Notes: generated from the letters alone by a model not told the origin. A stretch of 64,000 nucleotides of DNA from Mycobacterium colombiense (GCF_001665835.1 NZ_LZSX01000068.1:1-64000), one strand, 5' to 3'. Counted from the first letter of the stretch, positions 1 to 9,968 are shown. Program-made: numbers and translations.

Positions 1-28
1 TGGGCTCGGAGATGTGTATAAGAGACAG
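1..28. other. Sequencing adapter remnant (Nextera transposase adapter)
   Basis: The window opens with the end of the Illumina Nextera read-2 transposase adapter. It includes the 19-base mosaic end AGATGTGTATAAGAGACAG at 10-28, preceded by the adapter-specific bases TGGGCTCGG. This is library DNA, not genome. The lppK reading frame is coherent up to base 29 and is broken exactly where the adapter starts. Confidence 0.97.
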
Positions 29-576
29 CCCGGGGGAGGCGCGGGGGCCCCCGAAGTCGGAGCCGCCGGCGACTTCCCCAGGGCCAGCAGCATTTCGGCG
101 GTATGCCGCGACAGCTGCCAACCGCCCTGGAAGGGGGTGAACTCCATCGGGAAGGTGAAGTTGGAATTGTTGGCCTGTGCGGTGTGCACGGCGATGCTGG
201 TCTTCACGTTCGACGGGTTCTTGTCCGACCACGCGATGTCGTTCGCGTTGAAGGTCATGGGCAGATAGCCGTTGTCGCGCAAGGCGTTGGTGAACTTGTC
301 CAGGATGGGCGCGCTCTCCGGCGTCGCGCCCTCCACAAGATTCACCTTGCTGGCGCCCGGAACGTTCGGGTCGGTGAGTCGGGCGAGCACGTCGGTGAGC
401 GCTTCGGGTGGCGGCAGGGGAGTCGTGACCGGCGCAGCAACCTGGCTCGACGAGGCGGGCGGCAGCGAAGAGACGGCCGACGAATCACTCTTCGGGTGCG
501 GCGACGAACACGCCGCGAGCCCGACTGCCGCCACGGCGGTGGCGGCGCTCAGCGCTACTAACAGTGGCCGGTGCAT
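29..576 (-). CDS. lppK: Lipoprotein LppK homologue, 3' end cut off by contig edge
   Basis: Reading leftward from the ATG at 576, the frame encodes a lipoprotein signal peptide (MHRPLL, then a hydrophobic stretch) ending in the lipobox L20-A-A-C23. A Ser/Pro-rich mature N-terminus follows, then a globular domain of the low-molecular-weight antigen MTB12 type ([18 protein letters not shown], later ending near [18 protein letters not shown]). About 182 codons remain; the stop codon is lost beyond the adapter junction. In Mtb, Rv2116 (lppK) sits divergently next to mpa, and the same arrangement is seen here. Lipidation at Cys23 and placement on the outer face of the membrane follow from the lipobox. 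The function of LppK is unknown. Confidence 0.85.
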
Positions 577-882
577 CCAGTCGGTCGGCCGGCTAGGCGG
601 CTCTGGCCGCTTCGCGAAGGATGGTTGTCGCTAAGGTCGGGCCGATGGGTGCAATCGAAGTCACACCCGCGGCGGGGGCTACGACGGCGACGCGGGTCGA
701 GCCTGTGGCGAGGCTTTTTGCGGTCACGGCGGCCCTTTCGATCATCACGATTAGTGGCCGAGATTACCAGCGTGACGAAAATCTTAACTTTTCGTGGGTA
801 TTTGACTACGCACATCAATCGGCAATCGCCGGTAGCTTTGAAGTATCCGCCGCGCCAATTCGGTGTGGGAAAGGAGCGCAAC
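577..882. promoter_or_regulatory. Divergent lppK/mpa intergenic region with a 7-bp inverted repeat
   Basis: These 306 bases hold no credible gene and must carry the promoters of lppK (leftward) and mpa (rightward). Bases 730-800 are noticeably AT-richer than the surroundings. An inverted repeat ACGAAAA (775-781) / TTTTCGT (789-795) with a 7-base spacer is a candidate operator. No convincing -35/-10 pair could be assigned. Confidence 0.4.
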
Positions 883-2712
883 ATGGGTAGCTCAGAGCGT
901 TCTGACGCTTTCGGACCTCTTCACGAATCAGACATGTCCAGCGGCGACGAGGCCGAGTTGGAGCAACTACGCCGCGAGGCAGCGCTGTTGCGCGAGCAAC
1001 TCGAGCACGCCGCCGGCTCGCATGGCGGCGCCCGCTCCGCGCGCGATGTGCATCAGCTGGAAGCGCGAATCGACTCGCTTGCGTCGCGGAACTCCAAGTT
1101 GATGGAGACCCTCAAAGAGGCCCGCCAGCAACTGCTGGCGCTGCGTGAGGAAGTCGATCGGCTGGGGCAGCCGCCCAGCGGTTACGGCGTCCTGCTGGCC
1201 GCCCACGAGGACGACACCGTCGACGTCTTCACCTCCGGTCGCAAGATGCGGCTGACCTGCTCGCCGAATATCGAAGTCCCGTTGCTGCGCAAGGGTCAGA
1301 CGGTCCGCCTCAACGAGGCACTCACCGTCGTCGAGGCCGGCACGTACGAGTCGGTCGGCGAGATTTCCACGTTGCGTGAACTGCTCGCCGACGGGCACCG
1401 CGCCCTTGTCGTCGGACACGCCGACGAGGAACGCATCGTGTGGTTGGCCGAGCCGCTGGTCGCCGAGAACCTGCCGGAAGGGCATCCCGACGCGCTCAAC
1501 GACGACACCCGGCCGCGCAAGCTGCGGCCGGGCGATTCATTGTTGGTCGACACCAAGGCCGGTTACGCCTTCGAGCGCATCCCCAAGGCCGAGGTCGAGG
1601 ACCTGGTGCTGGAGGAGGTGCCCGATGTCAGCTACCTGGACATCGGTGGCCTGACTCGCCAGATCGAGCAGATCCGCGACGCCGTGGAGCTGCCGTTCCT
1701 GCACAAGGAGCTATACCGCGAGTACGCGCTGCGTCCGCCCAAAGGTGTGCTGCTCTACGGCCCGCCCGGTTGCGGTAAGACGCTGATCGCCAAAGCCGTG
1801 GCCAACTCGTTGGCCAAGAAGATGGCCGAGGTGCGCGGCGACGACGCCCGCGAAGCCAAGTCCTACTTCTTGAACATCAAGGGTCCCGAGCTGCTCAACA
1901 AGTTCGTCGGCGAGACCGAGCGGCACATCCGGCTGATCTTCCAGCGCGCCCGGGAAAAGGCGTCGGAAGGCACACCGGTGATCGTGTTCTTCGACGAGAT
2001 GGACTCGATCTTCCGCACCCGCGGCACCGGCGTGTCCTCGGACGTCGAGACGACGGTGGTTCCTCAGCTGCTCAGTGAGATCGACGGTGTGGAGGGACTC
2101 GAGAACGTCATCGTGATCGGCGCCTCCAACCGTGAGGACATGATCGACCCCGCGATCCTGCGGCCCGGCCGTCTCGACGTGAAGATCAAGATCGAGCGGC
2201 CCGATGCCGAAGCGGCGCAGGACATCTTCTCGAAGTACCTGACCGAGAACCTGCCGGTGCACGCCGACGACATCGCCGAGTTCGACGGCGACCGTTCGGC
2301 CTGCATCAGGGCGATGATCGAAAAGGTCGTCGAGCGGATGTACGCCGAGATCGACGACAACCGGTTCCTGGAGGTCACCTACGCCAATGGTGACAAGGAA
2401 GTCATGTACTTCAAGGACTTCAACTCTGGGGCGATGATCCAGAACGTCGTCGACCGTGCCAAGAAGAACGCGATCAAGTCGGTGCTGGAGACCGGTCAGC
2501 GGGGTCTGCGCATCCAGCATCTGCTCGACTCGATCGTCGACGAATTCGCCGAGAACGAGGACCTGCCCAACACCACCAACCCCGATGACTGGGCACGGAT
2601 CTCGGGTAAGAAGGGCGAGCGGATCGTTTACATCCGCACCCTGGTCACCGGCAAGAGCTCGAGCGCGTCGCGGGCCATCGACACCGAATCCAACCTGGGT
2701 CAGTACCTGTAG
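883..2712 (+). CDS. mpa: Mycobacterial proteasome ATPase Mpa (ARC)
   Basis: AAA+ ring ATPase that recognises pupylated proteins, unfolds them and feeds them into the 20S core. The 609-residue product equals the length of Mtb Mpa. An N-terminal coiled coil (about residues 25-95, [17 protein letters not shown] onward) binds Pup. OB-type interdomain sequence follows, then the AAA module with Walker A GPPGCGKT (293-300) and Walker [10 protein letters not shown]. The C-terminus ends in GQYL, the docking tail that inserts into the alpha-ring pockets. The start at 883 is chosen because AAAGGAG at 870-876 precedes it and it restores the known N-terminus; the frame stays open upstream to 571 without support. 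The gene lies at the left end of the proteasome locus and runs toward the conserved genes at 2.8-4.6 kb. Confidence 0.98.
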   Translation: MGSSERSDAFGPLHESDMSSGDEAELEQLRREAALLREQLEHAAGSHGGARSARDVHQLEARIDSLASRNSKLMETLKEARQQLLALREEVDRLGQPPSGYGVLLAAHEDDTVDVFTSGRKMRLTCSPNIEVPLLRKGQTVRLNEALTVVEAGTYESVGEISTLRELLADGHRALVVGHADEERIVWLAEPLVAENLPEGHPDALNDDTRPRKLRPGDSLLVDTKAGYAFERIPKAEVEDLVLEEVPDVSYLDIGGLTRQIEQIRDAVELPFLHKELYREYALRPPKGVLLYGPPGCGKTLIAKAVANSLAKKMAEVRGDDAREAKSYFLNIKGPELLNKFVGETERHIRLIFQRAREKASEGTPVIVFFDEMDSIFRTRGTGVSSDVETTVVPQLLSEIDGVEGLENVIVIGASNREDMIDPAILRPGRLDVKIKIERPDAEAAQDIFSKYLTENLPVHADDIAEFDGDRSACIRAMIEKVVERMYAEIDDNRFLEVTYANGDKEVMYFKDFNSGAMIQNVVDRAKKNAIKSVLETGQRGLRIQHLLDSIVDEFAENEDLPNTTNPDDWARISGKKGERIVYIRTLVTGKSSSASRAIDTESNLGQYL

Positions 2713-2735
2713 GGATCGGCAACTTCTAGCGCGAC

Positions 2736-2784
2736 ATATAAGCCACGCACACGACACGCCGAGGCGGGTGTGCGTGGCTTATAT
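2736..2784. terminator. Perfect 17-bp inverted repeat between convergent genes
   Basis: ATATAAGCCACGCACAC (2736-2752) is exactly complementary to GTGTGCGTGGCTTATAT (2768-2784), with a 15-base loop. It lies in the 89-base gap between the end of mpa and the end of the leftward gene at 2802. A perfect stem between convergent stop codons fits a bidirectional transcription terminator. The outer A/T pairs give a U-run-like end on both strands. Confidence 0.85.
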
Positions 2785-2801
2785 CTCGGCATCGCCGACG
2801 G

Positions 2802-3446
2802 TCAGTCGGTGACCAGCGAATAGCTGTTGGTCAGATTGTCCTGCAGCACTTGGGCCGGCCGCTGCGTGGTGTCCAGGCGCAATTCGTCGGTGAGCACCCG
2901 AGGTTGATAGGCCCACCCCGCCGGCAGGTCGAGACGATCGCCAAGGCCCGGTAGGTCCGCGCGTGACAGGGCGGCGTCGGCGACCTGGCTCCAGGTCTGC
3001 ATGATCCAGTGCTGGCTTTGGGGATCGATGAGTTCGTACACCTCTTGGCCGGCGTTGAAGACGAACACCGTGTGACGGCTGACGGTGTTGGGGATGTACG
3101 GCGCCGGGTTCATCGAGGACAGCAGCACGGTGGCCTGCTGGATCATTTCGATCCCACCAAAGGATTTCGTGATCTGCGGCCCCCGGGCTTGTTTTTCGAT
3201 GGCGTTCATCAGCCAATACCGGGGACCGTTCAGCAGGGCAGCGGCCGCCCCGTGTTCGGTGGCGATGGCGTGCGCGTCCAGCGCCGACCACAGCTCTTGG
3301 GGACAGTCGTTGAGCGGGAAGCTGTTGTACACCGTTGCCTGCGGACCCGCCTCGCCCGGCGTTACGAGGAGTACCTCGCCGTAGCGCTTTCCGGACAGGT
3401 CGAGTGCGTGCTTACCGACGGATTGGCCGGATTCAGGGGCGGACAC
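2802..3446 (-). CDS. Conserved mycobacterial protein, Rv2114 family
   Basis: 214 residues, similar in length to Mtb Rv2114 (about 207) and in the same position next to mpa in the opposite orientation. I see no signal peptide, membrane segment or catalytic motif. The protein is soluble-looking, with mixed alpha/beta character (GPQATVYNSFPLNDCPQELW near the N-terminus). The GTG start at 3446 is supported by a TAATTT hexamer six bases upstream (3458-3453 on this strand), typical of a leaderless mRNA. That hexamer overlaps the stop of the next gene at 3456. No function is known. Its constant place in the proteasome locus suggests conserved linkage but proves no role in it. Confidence 0.85.
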   Translation of the reverse strand: MSAPESGQSVGKHALDLSGKRYGEVLLVTPGEAGPQATVYNSFPLNDCPQELWSALDAHAIATEHGAAAALLNGPRYWLMNAIEKQARGPQITKSFGGIEMIQQATVLLSSMNPAPYIPNTVSRHTVFVFNAGQEVYELIDPQSQHWIMQTWSQVADAALSRADLPGLGDRLDLPAGWAYQPRVLTDELRLDTTQRPAQVLQDNLTNSYSLVTD

Positions 3447-3455
3447 AGGGTGAAA

Positions 3456-4637
3456 TTAGTCACTGGTGTCGGCGCCGTCAACACGACAGGCGGTGACCCC
3501 GGCGGCGCCGTGGTAGCGATTGCGCGCCGCCAAAGTCGTGTCCAGGTCGTCTATCAGCGGGTCGAGGAACGTGGACCGGTATTCCGCGTCGCCGGCCGCG
3601 CGGGCGCTGATGTACATGAACGTCAGCGCGCCGAGGAACAGCGTCATGTGGATCAGCGAGTCGGGCACCGGCAGCGTGAATCCGAGCACCGTCGCACTGC
3701 TCTTGTATGTGTGGGTCCACTCGTTGAGCAGTTCGGGGCTGAGCACGATGAGCCCCAGAATCAAGTAGATCGCGGTGGTCACCACCGCCACCACCAGGAT
3801 CTGCGCCAGCTGAGAGACCGCCAGAACAAAAACGACGTTGAGGCGCTCCGACTTCTTCAACGGTGCGCCGGCGGCGGCGTTGGGCAACGTGGCGAACGGT
3901 GTGCCCGCGAGCTTTTCGGGTTCGTCGCACCGCGCCGTCGCCAATTTCAGCATCGGCCTGACGCGCTCTCGCGTGGCCGAGCTGACGAATGCCGCGGCGA
4001 TGGTGACCAGGAACGCCATGGCCAGTGCCAGCCGGTTGCCGCTGATGGTCGCGGCCATCAGCCAGACGTAGGTGTTGAAGAACACCAACGCGGTCAGCAG
4101 CACGACCGGCAAGGCCCGAACGGCCAAGGCGCCCACGGTCGCAAGGTGCGACAGCATCATCCGCACCGCCCAGCCGATGACCGATCCGATTCCGCTGCCG
4201 GTCAGGATCAGCACGGCCACAACGACGACGGCCTCCTGTACGACGTCGCCTACGGCGACTCCAACGCACGCCACGGCCAGCACCGACGACGTCGCTATCG
4301 CGGTGCGTGCCTTGCGGCTTCGCGATCGCGAGGTCAGCCAGCCGACGGCCGCCGTCAACGGCAAGGCCAGCGCGAGCAGAGCCAGCACGGCCAATTCCGA
4401 AGTTGTCGGCTCGCCGCTGATCTCGACGTCGTGGCCGCCGGTGGTCAGATAGACCGCCAGGATGCAGGCCTGCAGCGCTGCGTACGCGGCAAGCATCGGC
4501 GCCGACCGCGGCCAGAGCCGCCGCCATCGCGCACGCCGGGTGAGTACGGACGGCAAACCGCGCTCCAAAAACCAGCTTTCGGCCGCGGCGCTCGGCTCGG
4601 CCCGGCGGCTCGGAGCGCGGCCGCGAAGTAGCTCCAT
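3456..4637 (-). CDS. Polytopic membrane protein, Rv2113 family
   Basis: 393 residues, close to the 397 of Mtb Rv2113, an integral membrane protein of unknown role. About 10 hydrophobic segments are visible, for example MLAAYAALQACILAVYLTT, ELAVLALLALALPLTAAVGW, VLILTGSGIGSVIGWAV and SLIHMTLFLGALTFMYIS. A basic, Pro/Arg-rich cytoplasmic N-terminus precedes the first segment. The ATG at 4637 has TAGGGT eight bases upstream, so the message may be leaderless. It reads away from dop and is followed after 9 bases by the Rv2114-family gene, so the two probably form an operon. No enzymatic motif is recognised. Confidence 0.85.
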   Translation of the reverse strand: MELLRGRAPSRRAEPSAAAESWFLERGLPSVLTRRARWRRLWPRSAPMLAAYAALQACILAVYLTTGGHDVEISGEPTTSELAVLALLALALPLTAAVGWLTSRSRSRKARTAIATSSVLAVACVGVAVGDVVQEAVVVVAVLILTGSGIGSVIGWAVRMMLSHLATVGALAVRALPVVLLTALVFFNTYVWLMAATISGNRLALAMAFLVTIAAAFVSSATRERVRPMLKLATARCDEPEKLAGTPFATLPNAAAGAPLKKSERLNVVFVLAVSQLAQILVVAVVTTAIYLILGLIVLSPELLNEWTHTYKSSATVLGFTLPVPDSLIHMTLFLGALTFMYISARAAGDAEYRSTFLDPLIDDLDTTLAARNRYHGAAGVTACRVDGADTSD

Positions 4638-4810
4638 GCCGGCTCACCCTACGGCCGGCATGTCGCCCGTGGTGCCCTTATCGGAAGGGTTGCCGGACTG
4701 GCATTTTCCCGACATCGGCGGCCCCGCTCAACGGCCTGCCCCGTCGCGGCTGCGCCGCTGGGAGGTACCCCCACTCCGCCCCGCCGCACGGGCCGCCTCG
4801 TCAACCGGCC

Positions 4811-4816
4811 TACGCT
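4811..4816 (+). promoter_or_regulatory. -10 hexamer of a leaderless dop transcript
   Basis: TACGCT (TANNNT) ends six bases before the dop ATG at 4823 and there is no Shine-Dalgarno sequence. In mycobacteria this spacing puts the transcription start on the A of the start codon. Inferred from spacing and motif only. Confidence 0.6.
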
Positions 4817-4822
4817 TAGGTC

Positions 4823-6331
4823 ATGCAACGAATCATCGGGACGGAGGTTGAATACGGCATTTCATCGCCATCGGACCCGACGGCCAACCCGATCCTCACG
4901 TCGACACAGGCGGTTTTGGCTTACGCGGCCGCGGCGGGCATTCAGCGCGCCAAGCGCACCCGCTGGGACTACGAGGTGGAATCGCCGTTGCGGGATGCCC
5001 GCGGCTTCGACCTGAGCCGTTCGGCCGGCCCACCCCCGGTGGTCGATGCCGACGAGGTCGGCGCGGCCAACATGATCCTGACCAACGGCGCGCGACTGTA
5101 CGTCGACCACGCGCACCCCGAATACTCCGCGCCCGAGTGCACCGACCCGCTCGACGCGGTGATCTGGGACAAGGCCGGCGAGCGTGTGATGGAGGCCGCC
5201 GCCCGCCACGTCGCCAGCGTGCCCGGGGCCGCGAAATTGCAGCTCTACAAGAACAACGTCGACGGCAAGGGCGCCTCCTACGGGTCGCACGAGAACTATC
5301 TGATGTCGCGGCAGACCCCGTTTTCGGCAATCATCGCCGGGCTGACCCCCTTTCTGGTCTCCCGGCAGGTGGTCACCGGTTCCGGACGGGTCGGCATCGG
5401 GCCGTCCGGCGACGAGCCCGGGTTTCAGCTGTCCCAGCGCTCGGACTACATCGAGGTCGAGGTCGGCCTCGAGACCACGCTCAAGCGCGGCATCATCAAC
5501 ACCCGCGACGAACCGCACGCCGACGCCGACCGGTATCGCCGGCTGCACGTCATCATCGGCGACGCCAACCTCGCCGAAACGTCGACCTACCTGAAGCTGG
5601 GCACCACCGCCCTGGTGCTGGACCTGATCGAAGAGGGCCCGGCGCACGGCATCGATCTGAGCGATCTCGCGCTGGCCCGGCCGGTGCACGCGGTCCACGC
5701 GATCAGCCGTGACCCGTCGCTGCGCGTCGCCGTGGCCATGGCGGACGGCCGGGAACTGACTGCTCTTGCGCTGCAACGGGTTTACCTCGATCGGGTAGCC
5801 AAACTGGTCGACGGTCGCGACCCCGACCCGCGGGCGGCCGACGTAGTGGAAACCTGGGCGCACGTGCTCGACCAACTCGAGCGCGATCCGATGGAATGCG
5901 CCGAAATCCTGGACTGGCCGGCCAAGTTGCGCCTGCTCGAAGGGTTCCGGCAGCGCGAAAACCTGAGCTGGTCGGCGCCGCGGCTGCATCTGGTCGACCT
6001 GCAATATTCCGACGTCCGGCTGGACAAGGGCCTGTACAACCGGCTGGTCGCGCGCGGCTCGATGAAGCGCCTGGTGACCGAACACCAGGTGCTCGAAGCG
6101 GTGGACAAACCGCCGACGGACACCCGCGCGTACTTCCGGGGTGAATGCCTGCGCAGGTTCGGCGCCGACATCGCCGCGGCCAGCTGGGACTCGGTGATTT
6201 TCGATCTCGGTGGTGACTCCCTGGTCCGCATTCCGACGCTGGAACCGCTGCGCGGCAGCAAGGCGCACGTCGGGGCGCTGCTGGACTCGGTGAACAGCGC
6301 CGCCGAACTGGTGGAACAACTCACCAGCTAG
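4823..6331 (+). CDS. dop: Depupylase / Pup deamidase Dop
   Basis: Converts the C-terminal Gln of Pup to Glu and removes Pup from substrates. The 502-residue product has the carboxylate-amine/glutamine-synthetase-like fold shared with PafA. It shows the N-terminal [12 protein letters not shown] strand carrying the Mg/ATP-binding Glu8, the nucleophilic Asp95 in [13 protein letters not shown], the [17 protein letters not shown] loop and the Arg/His-rich [17 protein letters not shown] segment. The part around residues 35-80, absent from PafA, corresponds to the Dop loop. It leads the run dop-pup-prcB-prcA, with pup starting 118 bases after its stop. The start is set by the conserved N-terminus and the upstream leaderless -10 element. 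Confidence 0.98.
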   Translation: MQRIIGTEVEYGISSPSDPTANPILTSTQAVLAYAAAAGIQRAKRTRWDYEVESPLRDARGFDLSRSAGPPPVVDADEVGAANMILTNGARLYVDHAHPEYSAPECTDPLDAVIWDKAGERVMEAAARHVASVPGAAKLQLYKNNVDGKGASYGSHENYLMSRQTPFSAIIAGLTPFLVSRQVVTGSGRVGIGPSGDEPGFQLSQRSDYIEVEVGLETTLKRGIINTRDEPHADADRYRRLHVIIGDANLAETSTYLKLGTTALVLDLIEEGPAHGIDLSDLALARPVHAVHAISRDPSLRVAVAMADGRELTALALQRVYLDRVAKLVDGRDPDPRAADVVETWAHVLDQLERDPMECAEILDWPAKLRLLEGFRQRENLSWSAPRLHLVDLQYSDVRLDKGLYNRLVARGSMKRLVTEHQVLEAVDKPPTDTRAYFRGECLRRFGADIAAASWDSVIFDLGGDSLVRIPTLEPLRGSKAHVGALLDSVNSAAELVEQLTS

Positions 6332-6438
6332 GTACCGGTTCACCGCGGGAACGTCGGGGTTGACCGGTAGGCTAGGAAAGACCAACGGGCAGTGTGGCTT
6401 GATCGGTGAATAAGCCATTCAGATGGCCCACACAACGC

Positions 6439-6444
6439 AGGAGG
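6439..6444 (+). promoter_or_regulatory. Consensus ribosome-binding site of pup
   Basis: AGGAGG five bases before the ATG at 6450. It decides between two in-frame starts and suits a protein tag that must be made in large amounts. Confidence 0.85.
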
Positions 6445-6449
6445 CGGCG

Positions 6450-6644
6450 ATGGCTCAGGAGCAGACCAAGCGTGGCGGTGGTGGCGACGACGAAGACGAC
6501 ATCGCCAGCAGCACCGCCGCGGGCCAAGAGCGCCGGGAGAAGCTAGCCGAGGACACCGACGATCTGCTCGACGAGATCGACGACGTCCTCGAGGAGAACG
6601 CTGAGGACTTCGTTCGCGCGTATGTCCAAAAGGGCGGACAGTGA
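6450..6644 (+). CDS. pup: Prokaryotic ubiquitin-like protein Pup
   Basis: 64-residue intrinsically disordered modifier, the same length as Mtb Pup. It starts [17 protein letters not shown] and ends [11 protein letters not shown]. The C-terminal Gln must be deamidated by Dop before PafA joins it to substrate lysines. The central segment [20 protein letters not shown] forms the helix that pairs with the Mpa coiled coil. An upstream in-frame ATG at 6423 would add nine residues. The start at 6450 is preferred because a perfect AGGAGG lies at 6439-6444 and the product then matches the family. Its stop overlaps the prcB GTG by four bases (GTGA), so the genes are translationally coupled. Confidence 0.98.
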   Translation: MAQEQTKRGGGGDDEDDIASSTAAGQERREKLAEDTDDLLDEIDDVLEENAEDFVRAYVQKGGQ

Positions 6645-7531
6645 CCTGGCCTTTCTCTAATCGCCTGTCCACCAATTCCGCACTCCCCGGCTCCGCATTC
6701 TCAAGAGACCCCGCTATAGACCTCTCGTCATTTGCTGAGCTGCTGCGACGCCAGGCGCCGGAATTGCTGCCGGCAAGCCTGTCCGGCACGCAATCGGATG
6801 CCGCCACGGGGCAGCTGCCGCACGGCACCACCATCGTCGCGCTGAAATACCCCGGCGGCGTCGTGCTCGCCGGCGACCGGCGTTCGACGCAGGGCAACAT
6901 GATCGCCGGGCGCGACGTCAAGAAGGTGTACATCACCGACGACTACACCGCCACCGGTATCGCGGGTACGGCCGCCATCGCCGTCGAGTTCGCCCGCCTT
7001 TATGCGGTGGAACTCGAGCACTACGAAAAGCTCGAAGGCGTGCCGCTCACGTTCGCCGGCAAGGTGAACCGGCTGGCGATCATGGTGCGCGGAAACCTGG
7101 CGGCCGCGATGCAGGGTCTGATCGCGTTGCCGTTGCTGGTGGGCTACGACATCGATGCGGCCGATCCCGAAGGCGCCGGCCGCATCGTGTCTTTTGACGC
7201 CGCCGGCGGCTGGAACCTGGAAGAGGAGGGCTATCAGTCGGTGGGATCGGGCTCGATTTTCGCCAAGTCGTCGATGAAGAAGTTGTACTCGCAGGTGACC
7301 GACGCCGATTCCGCGGTGCGCGTCGCCATCGAGGCGCTCTATGACGCGGCTGATGACGACTCCGCCACCGGCGGACCGGATCTGGTACGCGGGATCTATC
7401 CCACGGCGGTCACCATCGGCGCCGAGGGGGCACTTGACGTGCCGGAGGCACGCATCGCCGAGTTGGCCCGCGAAGTCATCCAAAGCCGTTCGCGCGCTGA
7501 CACTTTCGGCCCCGATAGTGGTGAGAAGTGA
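6641..7531 (+). CDS. prcB: 20S proteasome beta subunit PrcB (catalytic)
   Basis: Proteolytic subunit of the bacterial 20S core. The first 62 residues are a propeptide ending LPHG. Autocleavage exposes Thr63 as the nucleophile at the start of [21 protein letters not shown], with the conserved Asp and Lys of the Ntn-hydrolase site following. Total 296 residues versus 291 in Mtb, the difference lying in the variable propeptide. The GTG start overlaps the pup stop, and its own stop overlaps the prcA GTG by four bases, so pup, prcB and prcA are one coupled unit. Confidence 0.98.
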   Translation: MTWPFSNRLSTNSALPGSAFSRDPAIDLSSFAELLRRQAPELLPASLSGTQSDAATGQLPHGTTIVALKYPGGVVLAGDRRSTQGNMIAGRDVKKVYITDDYTATGIAGTAAIAVEFARLYAVELEHYEKLEGVPLTFAGKVNRLAIMVRGNLAAAMQGLIALPLLVGYDIDAADPEGAGRIVSFDAAGGWNLEEEGYQSVGSGSIFAKSSMKKLYSQVTDADSAVRVAIEALYDAADDDSATGGPDLVRGIYPTAVTIGAEGALDVPEARIAELAREVIQSRSRADTFGPDSGEK

Positions 7532-8298
7532 GCTTCCCGTATTTCATCTCGCCTGAGCAGGCGATGCGCGAGCGCAGCGAGCTCGCGCGTAAAGGCATCG
7601 CGCGCGGCAAGAGCGTGGTCGCGCTGGTTTATGCCGGCGGTGTGGTTTTTGTCGCGGAGAACCCGTCGCGGTCGTTGCAGAAGATCAGCGAACTCTACGA
7701 CCGCGTGGGCTTTGCCGCCGCGGGCAAGTTCAACGAATTCGACAATTTGCGCCGTGGCGGAATTCAATTCGCCGACACCCGCGGCTACGCCTACGACCGT
7801 CGCGACGTCACGGGCCGCCAGCTGGCCTATGTTTACGCGCAGACGCTGGGCAGCATCTTCACCGAGCAGGCCAAGCCCTACGAGGTGGAATTGTGCGTCG
7901 CCGAGGTCGCGCACTACGGCGAAAGCAAACCGCCTGAGCTGTACCGGATTACCTATGACGGATCGATCGCCGACGAGCCGCATTTCGTGGTGATGGGGGG
8001 TACCACCGAACCGATCGTCACGGCGCTCAAGGAGTCGTACGCCGAGGATGCCGATCTGCGTGAGGCCATGCGGATCGCGGTGAAAGCGTTGCGGGCCGGC
8101 AGCGAAGCCTCGAATGGTGACCAGTCCACCCTCGACGTGGCTAGCCTGGAAGTCGCGATATTGGATGTCAACCGCCCGCGACGGGCGTTCCGGCGGATCA
8201 ATCGCGCCACCCTGGAGAATTTGCTGCGCGAGCTGGATTCCAACGGCTCGGGGGGCGACGGCGAACCGTCGGACGCTGACGGCGACTCCTCCGACTAG
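7528..8298 (+). CDS. prcA: 20S proteasome alpha subunit PrcA
   Basis: Non-catalytic outer-ring subunit that gates entry to the core and receives the Mpa C-terminal tails. 256 residues. The N-terminal octapeptide-like segment [27 protein letters not shown] is the gate and H0 helix, followed by the alpha-type Ntn fold with [19 protein letters not shown] and the GG-T-EPI turn. The C-terminus is acidic and low-complexity ([19 protein letters not shown]). The GTG start overlaps prcB by four bases. In Mtb a PE/PPE and mobile-element stretch separates prcA from pafA; here only 221 bases do. Confidence 0.97.
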   Translation: MSFPYFISPEQAMRERSELARKGIARGKSVVALVYAGGVVFVAENPSRSLQKISELYDRVGFAAAGKFNEFDNLRRGGIQFADTRGYAYDRRDVTGRQLAYVYAQTLGSIFTEQAKPYEVELCVAEVAHYGESKPPELYRITYDGSIADEPHFVVMGGTTEPIVTALKESYAEDADLREAMRIAVKALRAGSEASNGDQSTLDVASLEVAILDVNRPRRAFRRINRATLENLLRELDSNGSGGDGEPSDADGDSSD

Positions 8299-8506
8299 AC
8301 ACGACTTGCCCGTGACGGCGACGCTCACTCGCCGGTGCTGATGGGACTGGTGGTTCGGAAGGTGCCGGTGAGCTAGCTCATAGCCAGGGCGTCGGTGCGG
8401 GCGGACAGGTGGTTCCGTGCGCCCCGCGCTGCCACCCCACGGGTCGACGACGAACTTCGTCAAACTGATACGCGCGGCTTGCTCACCGTCCCGGTCGGAC
8501 AGCAAG

Positions 8507-8512
8507 TACCCT
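8507..8512 (+). promoter_or_regulatory. -10 hexamer of a leaderless pafA transcript
   Basis: TACCCT (TANNNT) lies seven bases before the GTG at 8520, with no ribosome-binding site between. This fits a leaderless message and suggests pafA has its own promoter rather than depending only on prcA read-through. Confidence 0.55.
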
Positions 8513-8519
8513 CGATTAC

Positions 8520-9878
8520 GTGCAGCGACGAATCATGGGCATCGAGACCGAGTTCGGCGTGACGTGCACGTTTCATGGCCACCGCCGGCTCAGCCCGGAT
8601 GAAGTCGCCCGCTACCTGTTCCGTCGCGTCGTGTCCTGGGGCCGCAGCTCCAACGTCTTCCTGCGTAACGGCGCCCGCCTGTATCTCGATGTGGGTAGCC
8701 ACCCCGAGTACGCCACCGCCGAGTGCGACAGTCTGATACAGCTGGTCACCCACGACCGCGCCGGGGAATGGGTGCTGGAGGACCTGCTGGTCGACGCCGA
8801 GCAGCGGCTCGCCGACGAGGGCATCGGCGGTGACATCTACCTGTTCAAGAACAACACCGATTCGGCGGGCAACTCCTACGGGTGCCACGAGAACTACCTG
8901 ATCGTGCGGGCCGGCGAGTTCTCCCGGATCTCCGACGTGCTGCTGCCATTCCTGGTCACCCGCCAGCTGATCTGCGGGGCCGGCAAGGTGCTGCAGACCC
9001 CCAAGGCCGCGACGTTCTGCCTTTCCCAACGCGCCGAGCACATTTGGGAGGGCGTCTCCTCGGCCACCACCCGCAGCCGGCCGATCATCAACACCCGCGA
9101 CGAGCCGCACGCCGACGCCGAGAAGTACCGGCGCCTGCACGTGATCGTCGGCGACTCCAACATGTGCGAGACCACCACCATGCTCAAGGTAGGCACGGCG
9201 GCGCTGGTGTTGGAGATGATCGAAGCCGGCGTCCCGTTCCGGGACTTCTCGCTGGACAACCCCATCCGCGCCATCCGCGAGGTCAGCCACGACGTCACCG
9301 GCCGTCGTCCCGTGCGGCTGGCGGGCGGCCGTCAGGCCAGCGCGCTGGACATCCAGCGCGAGTACTACAGCCGGGCCGTCGAGCACCTGCAGACCCGAGA
9401 GCCCAACGCGCAGATCGAGCAGATCGTCGACCTGTGGGGCCGCCAGCTCGACGCGGTCGAGAGCCAGGACTTCGCCAAGGTCGACACCGAGATCGACTGG
9501 GTGATCAAGCGCAAGCTCTTCCAGCGCTACCAGGACCGATACAGCATGGAACTGTCCGACCCGAAGATCGCCCAGTTGGACCTCGCCTACCACGACATCA
9601 AGCGCGGGCGCGGCGTCTTCGATCTGCTACAGCGCAAGGGGCTGGCCGCGCGCGTCACCACCGACGAGGAGATCGCCGAGGCCGTCGACAACCCGCCGCA
9701 GACCACCCGGGCGCGGCTGCGCGGCGAGTTCATCAGCGCGGCCCAGGCCGCCGGCCGGGACTTCACCGTCGACTGGGTGCACCTCAAGCTCAACGACCAG
9801 GCCCAACGCACCGTGCTGTGCAAGGACCCCTTCCGGGCGGTCGACGAGCGGGTCAAGCGACTGATCGCGAGCATGTAG
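8520..9878 (+). CDS. pafA: Pup-protein ligase PafA
   Basis: Uses ATP to phosphorylate the C-terminal Glu of deamidated Pup and forms an isopeptide bond with substrate lysines. 452 residues, identical in length to Mtb PafA. It shows [16 protein letters not shown] with the Mg-binding Glu9, the catalytic Asp57 in [15 protein letters not shown], the [17 protein letters not shown] loop and [17 protein letters not shown]. The fold is shared with Dop, but the Dop-specific N-terminal loop is absent. The GTG start is fixed by the conserved N-terminus. It is followed 97 bases later by pafB. Confidence 0.98.
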   Translation: MQRRIMGIETEFGVTCTFHGHRRLSPDEVARYLFRRVVSWGRSSNVFLRNGARLYLDVGSHPEYATAECDSLIQLVTHDRAGEWVLEDLLVDAEQRLADEGIGGDIYLFKNNTDSAGNSYGCHENYLIVRAGEFSRISDVLLPFLVTRQLICGAGKVLQTPKAATFCLSQRAEHIWEGVSSATTRSRPIINTRDEPHADAEKYRRLHVIVGDSNMCETTTMLKVGTAALVLEMIEAGVPFRDFSLDNPIRAIREVSHDVTGRRPVRLAGGRQASALDIQREYYSRAVEHLQTREPNAQIEQIVDLWGRQLDAVESQDFAKVDTEIDWVIKRKLFQRYQDRYSMELSDPKIAQLDLAYHDIKRGRGVFDLLQRKGLAARVTTDEEIAEAVDNPPQTTRARLRGEFISAAQAAGRDFTVDWVHLKLNDQAQRTVLCKDPFRAVDERVKRLIASM

Positions 9879-9962
9879 CCGCACGTCGGCTCGGCGCCAC
9901 ACTGGTGGCAGGGAATCGCGCGACGCGAGCGGCCGCGGAAGCGCCGGACGAGGTCCATCGAA

Positions 9963-9968
9963 TAATCT
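9963..9968 (+). promoter_or_regulatory. -10 hexamer of a leaderless pafBC transcript
   Basis: TAATCT lies seven bases before the pafB ATG at 9976. No purine-rich ribosome-binding site stands at the right distance. It suggests the pafB-pafC regulator pair is started from its own leaderless promoter. Confidence 0.55.

Noticed and set aside
571..882. 104-codon N-terminal extension of mpa
   Set aside because: The Mpa family begins at the ATG 883 with AAAGGAG before it. The extension is basic, compositionally odd and overlaps the lppK promoter region.
3009..4631. 540-codon rightward frame opposite the Rv2114/Rv2113-family genes
   Set aside because: Translation is Arg/Gly/Gln-rich without structure. 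The minus-strand products have membrane helices and the conserved synteny of the locus.
6341..6372. Promoter for pup from GGGAAC / TTGACC / TAGGCT elements
   Set aside because: The elements do not stand at mutually compatible spacing. pup may be read from dop or an unseen promoter, so no call is made.
4862..6418. 518-codon minus-strand frame opposite dop
   Set aside because: Antisense shadow of an intact dop gene with its catalytic residues.
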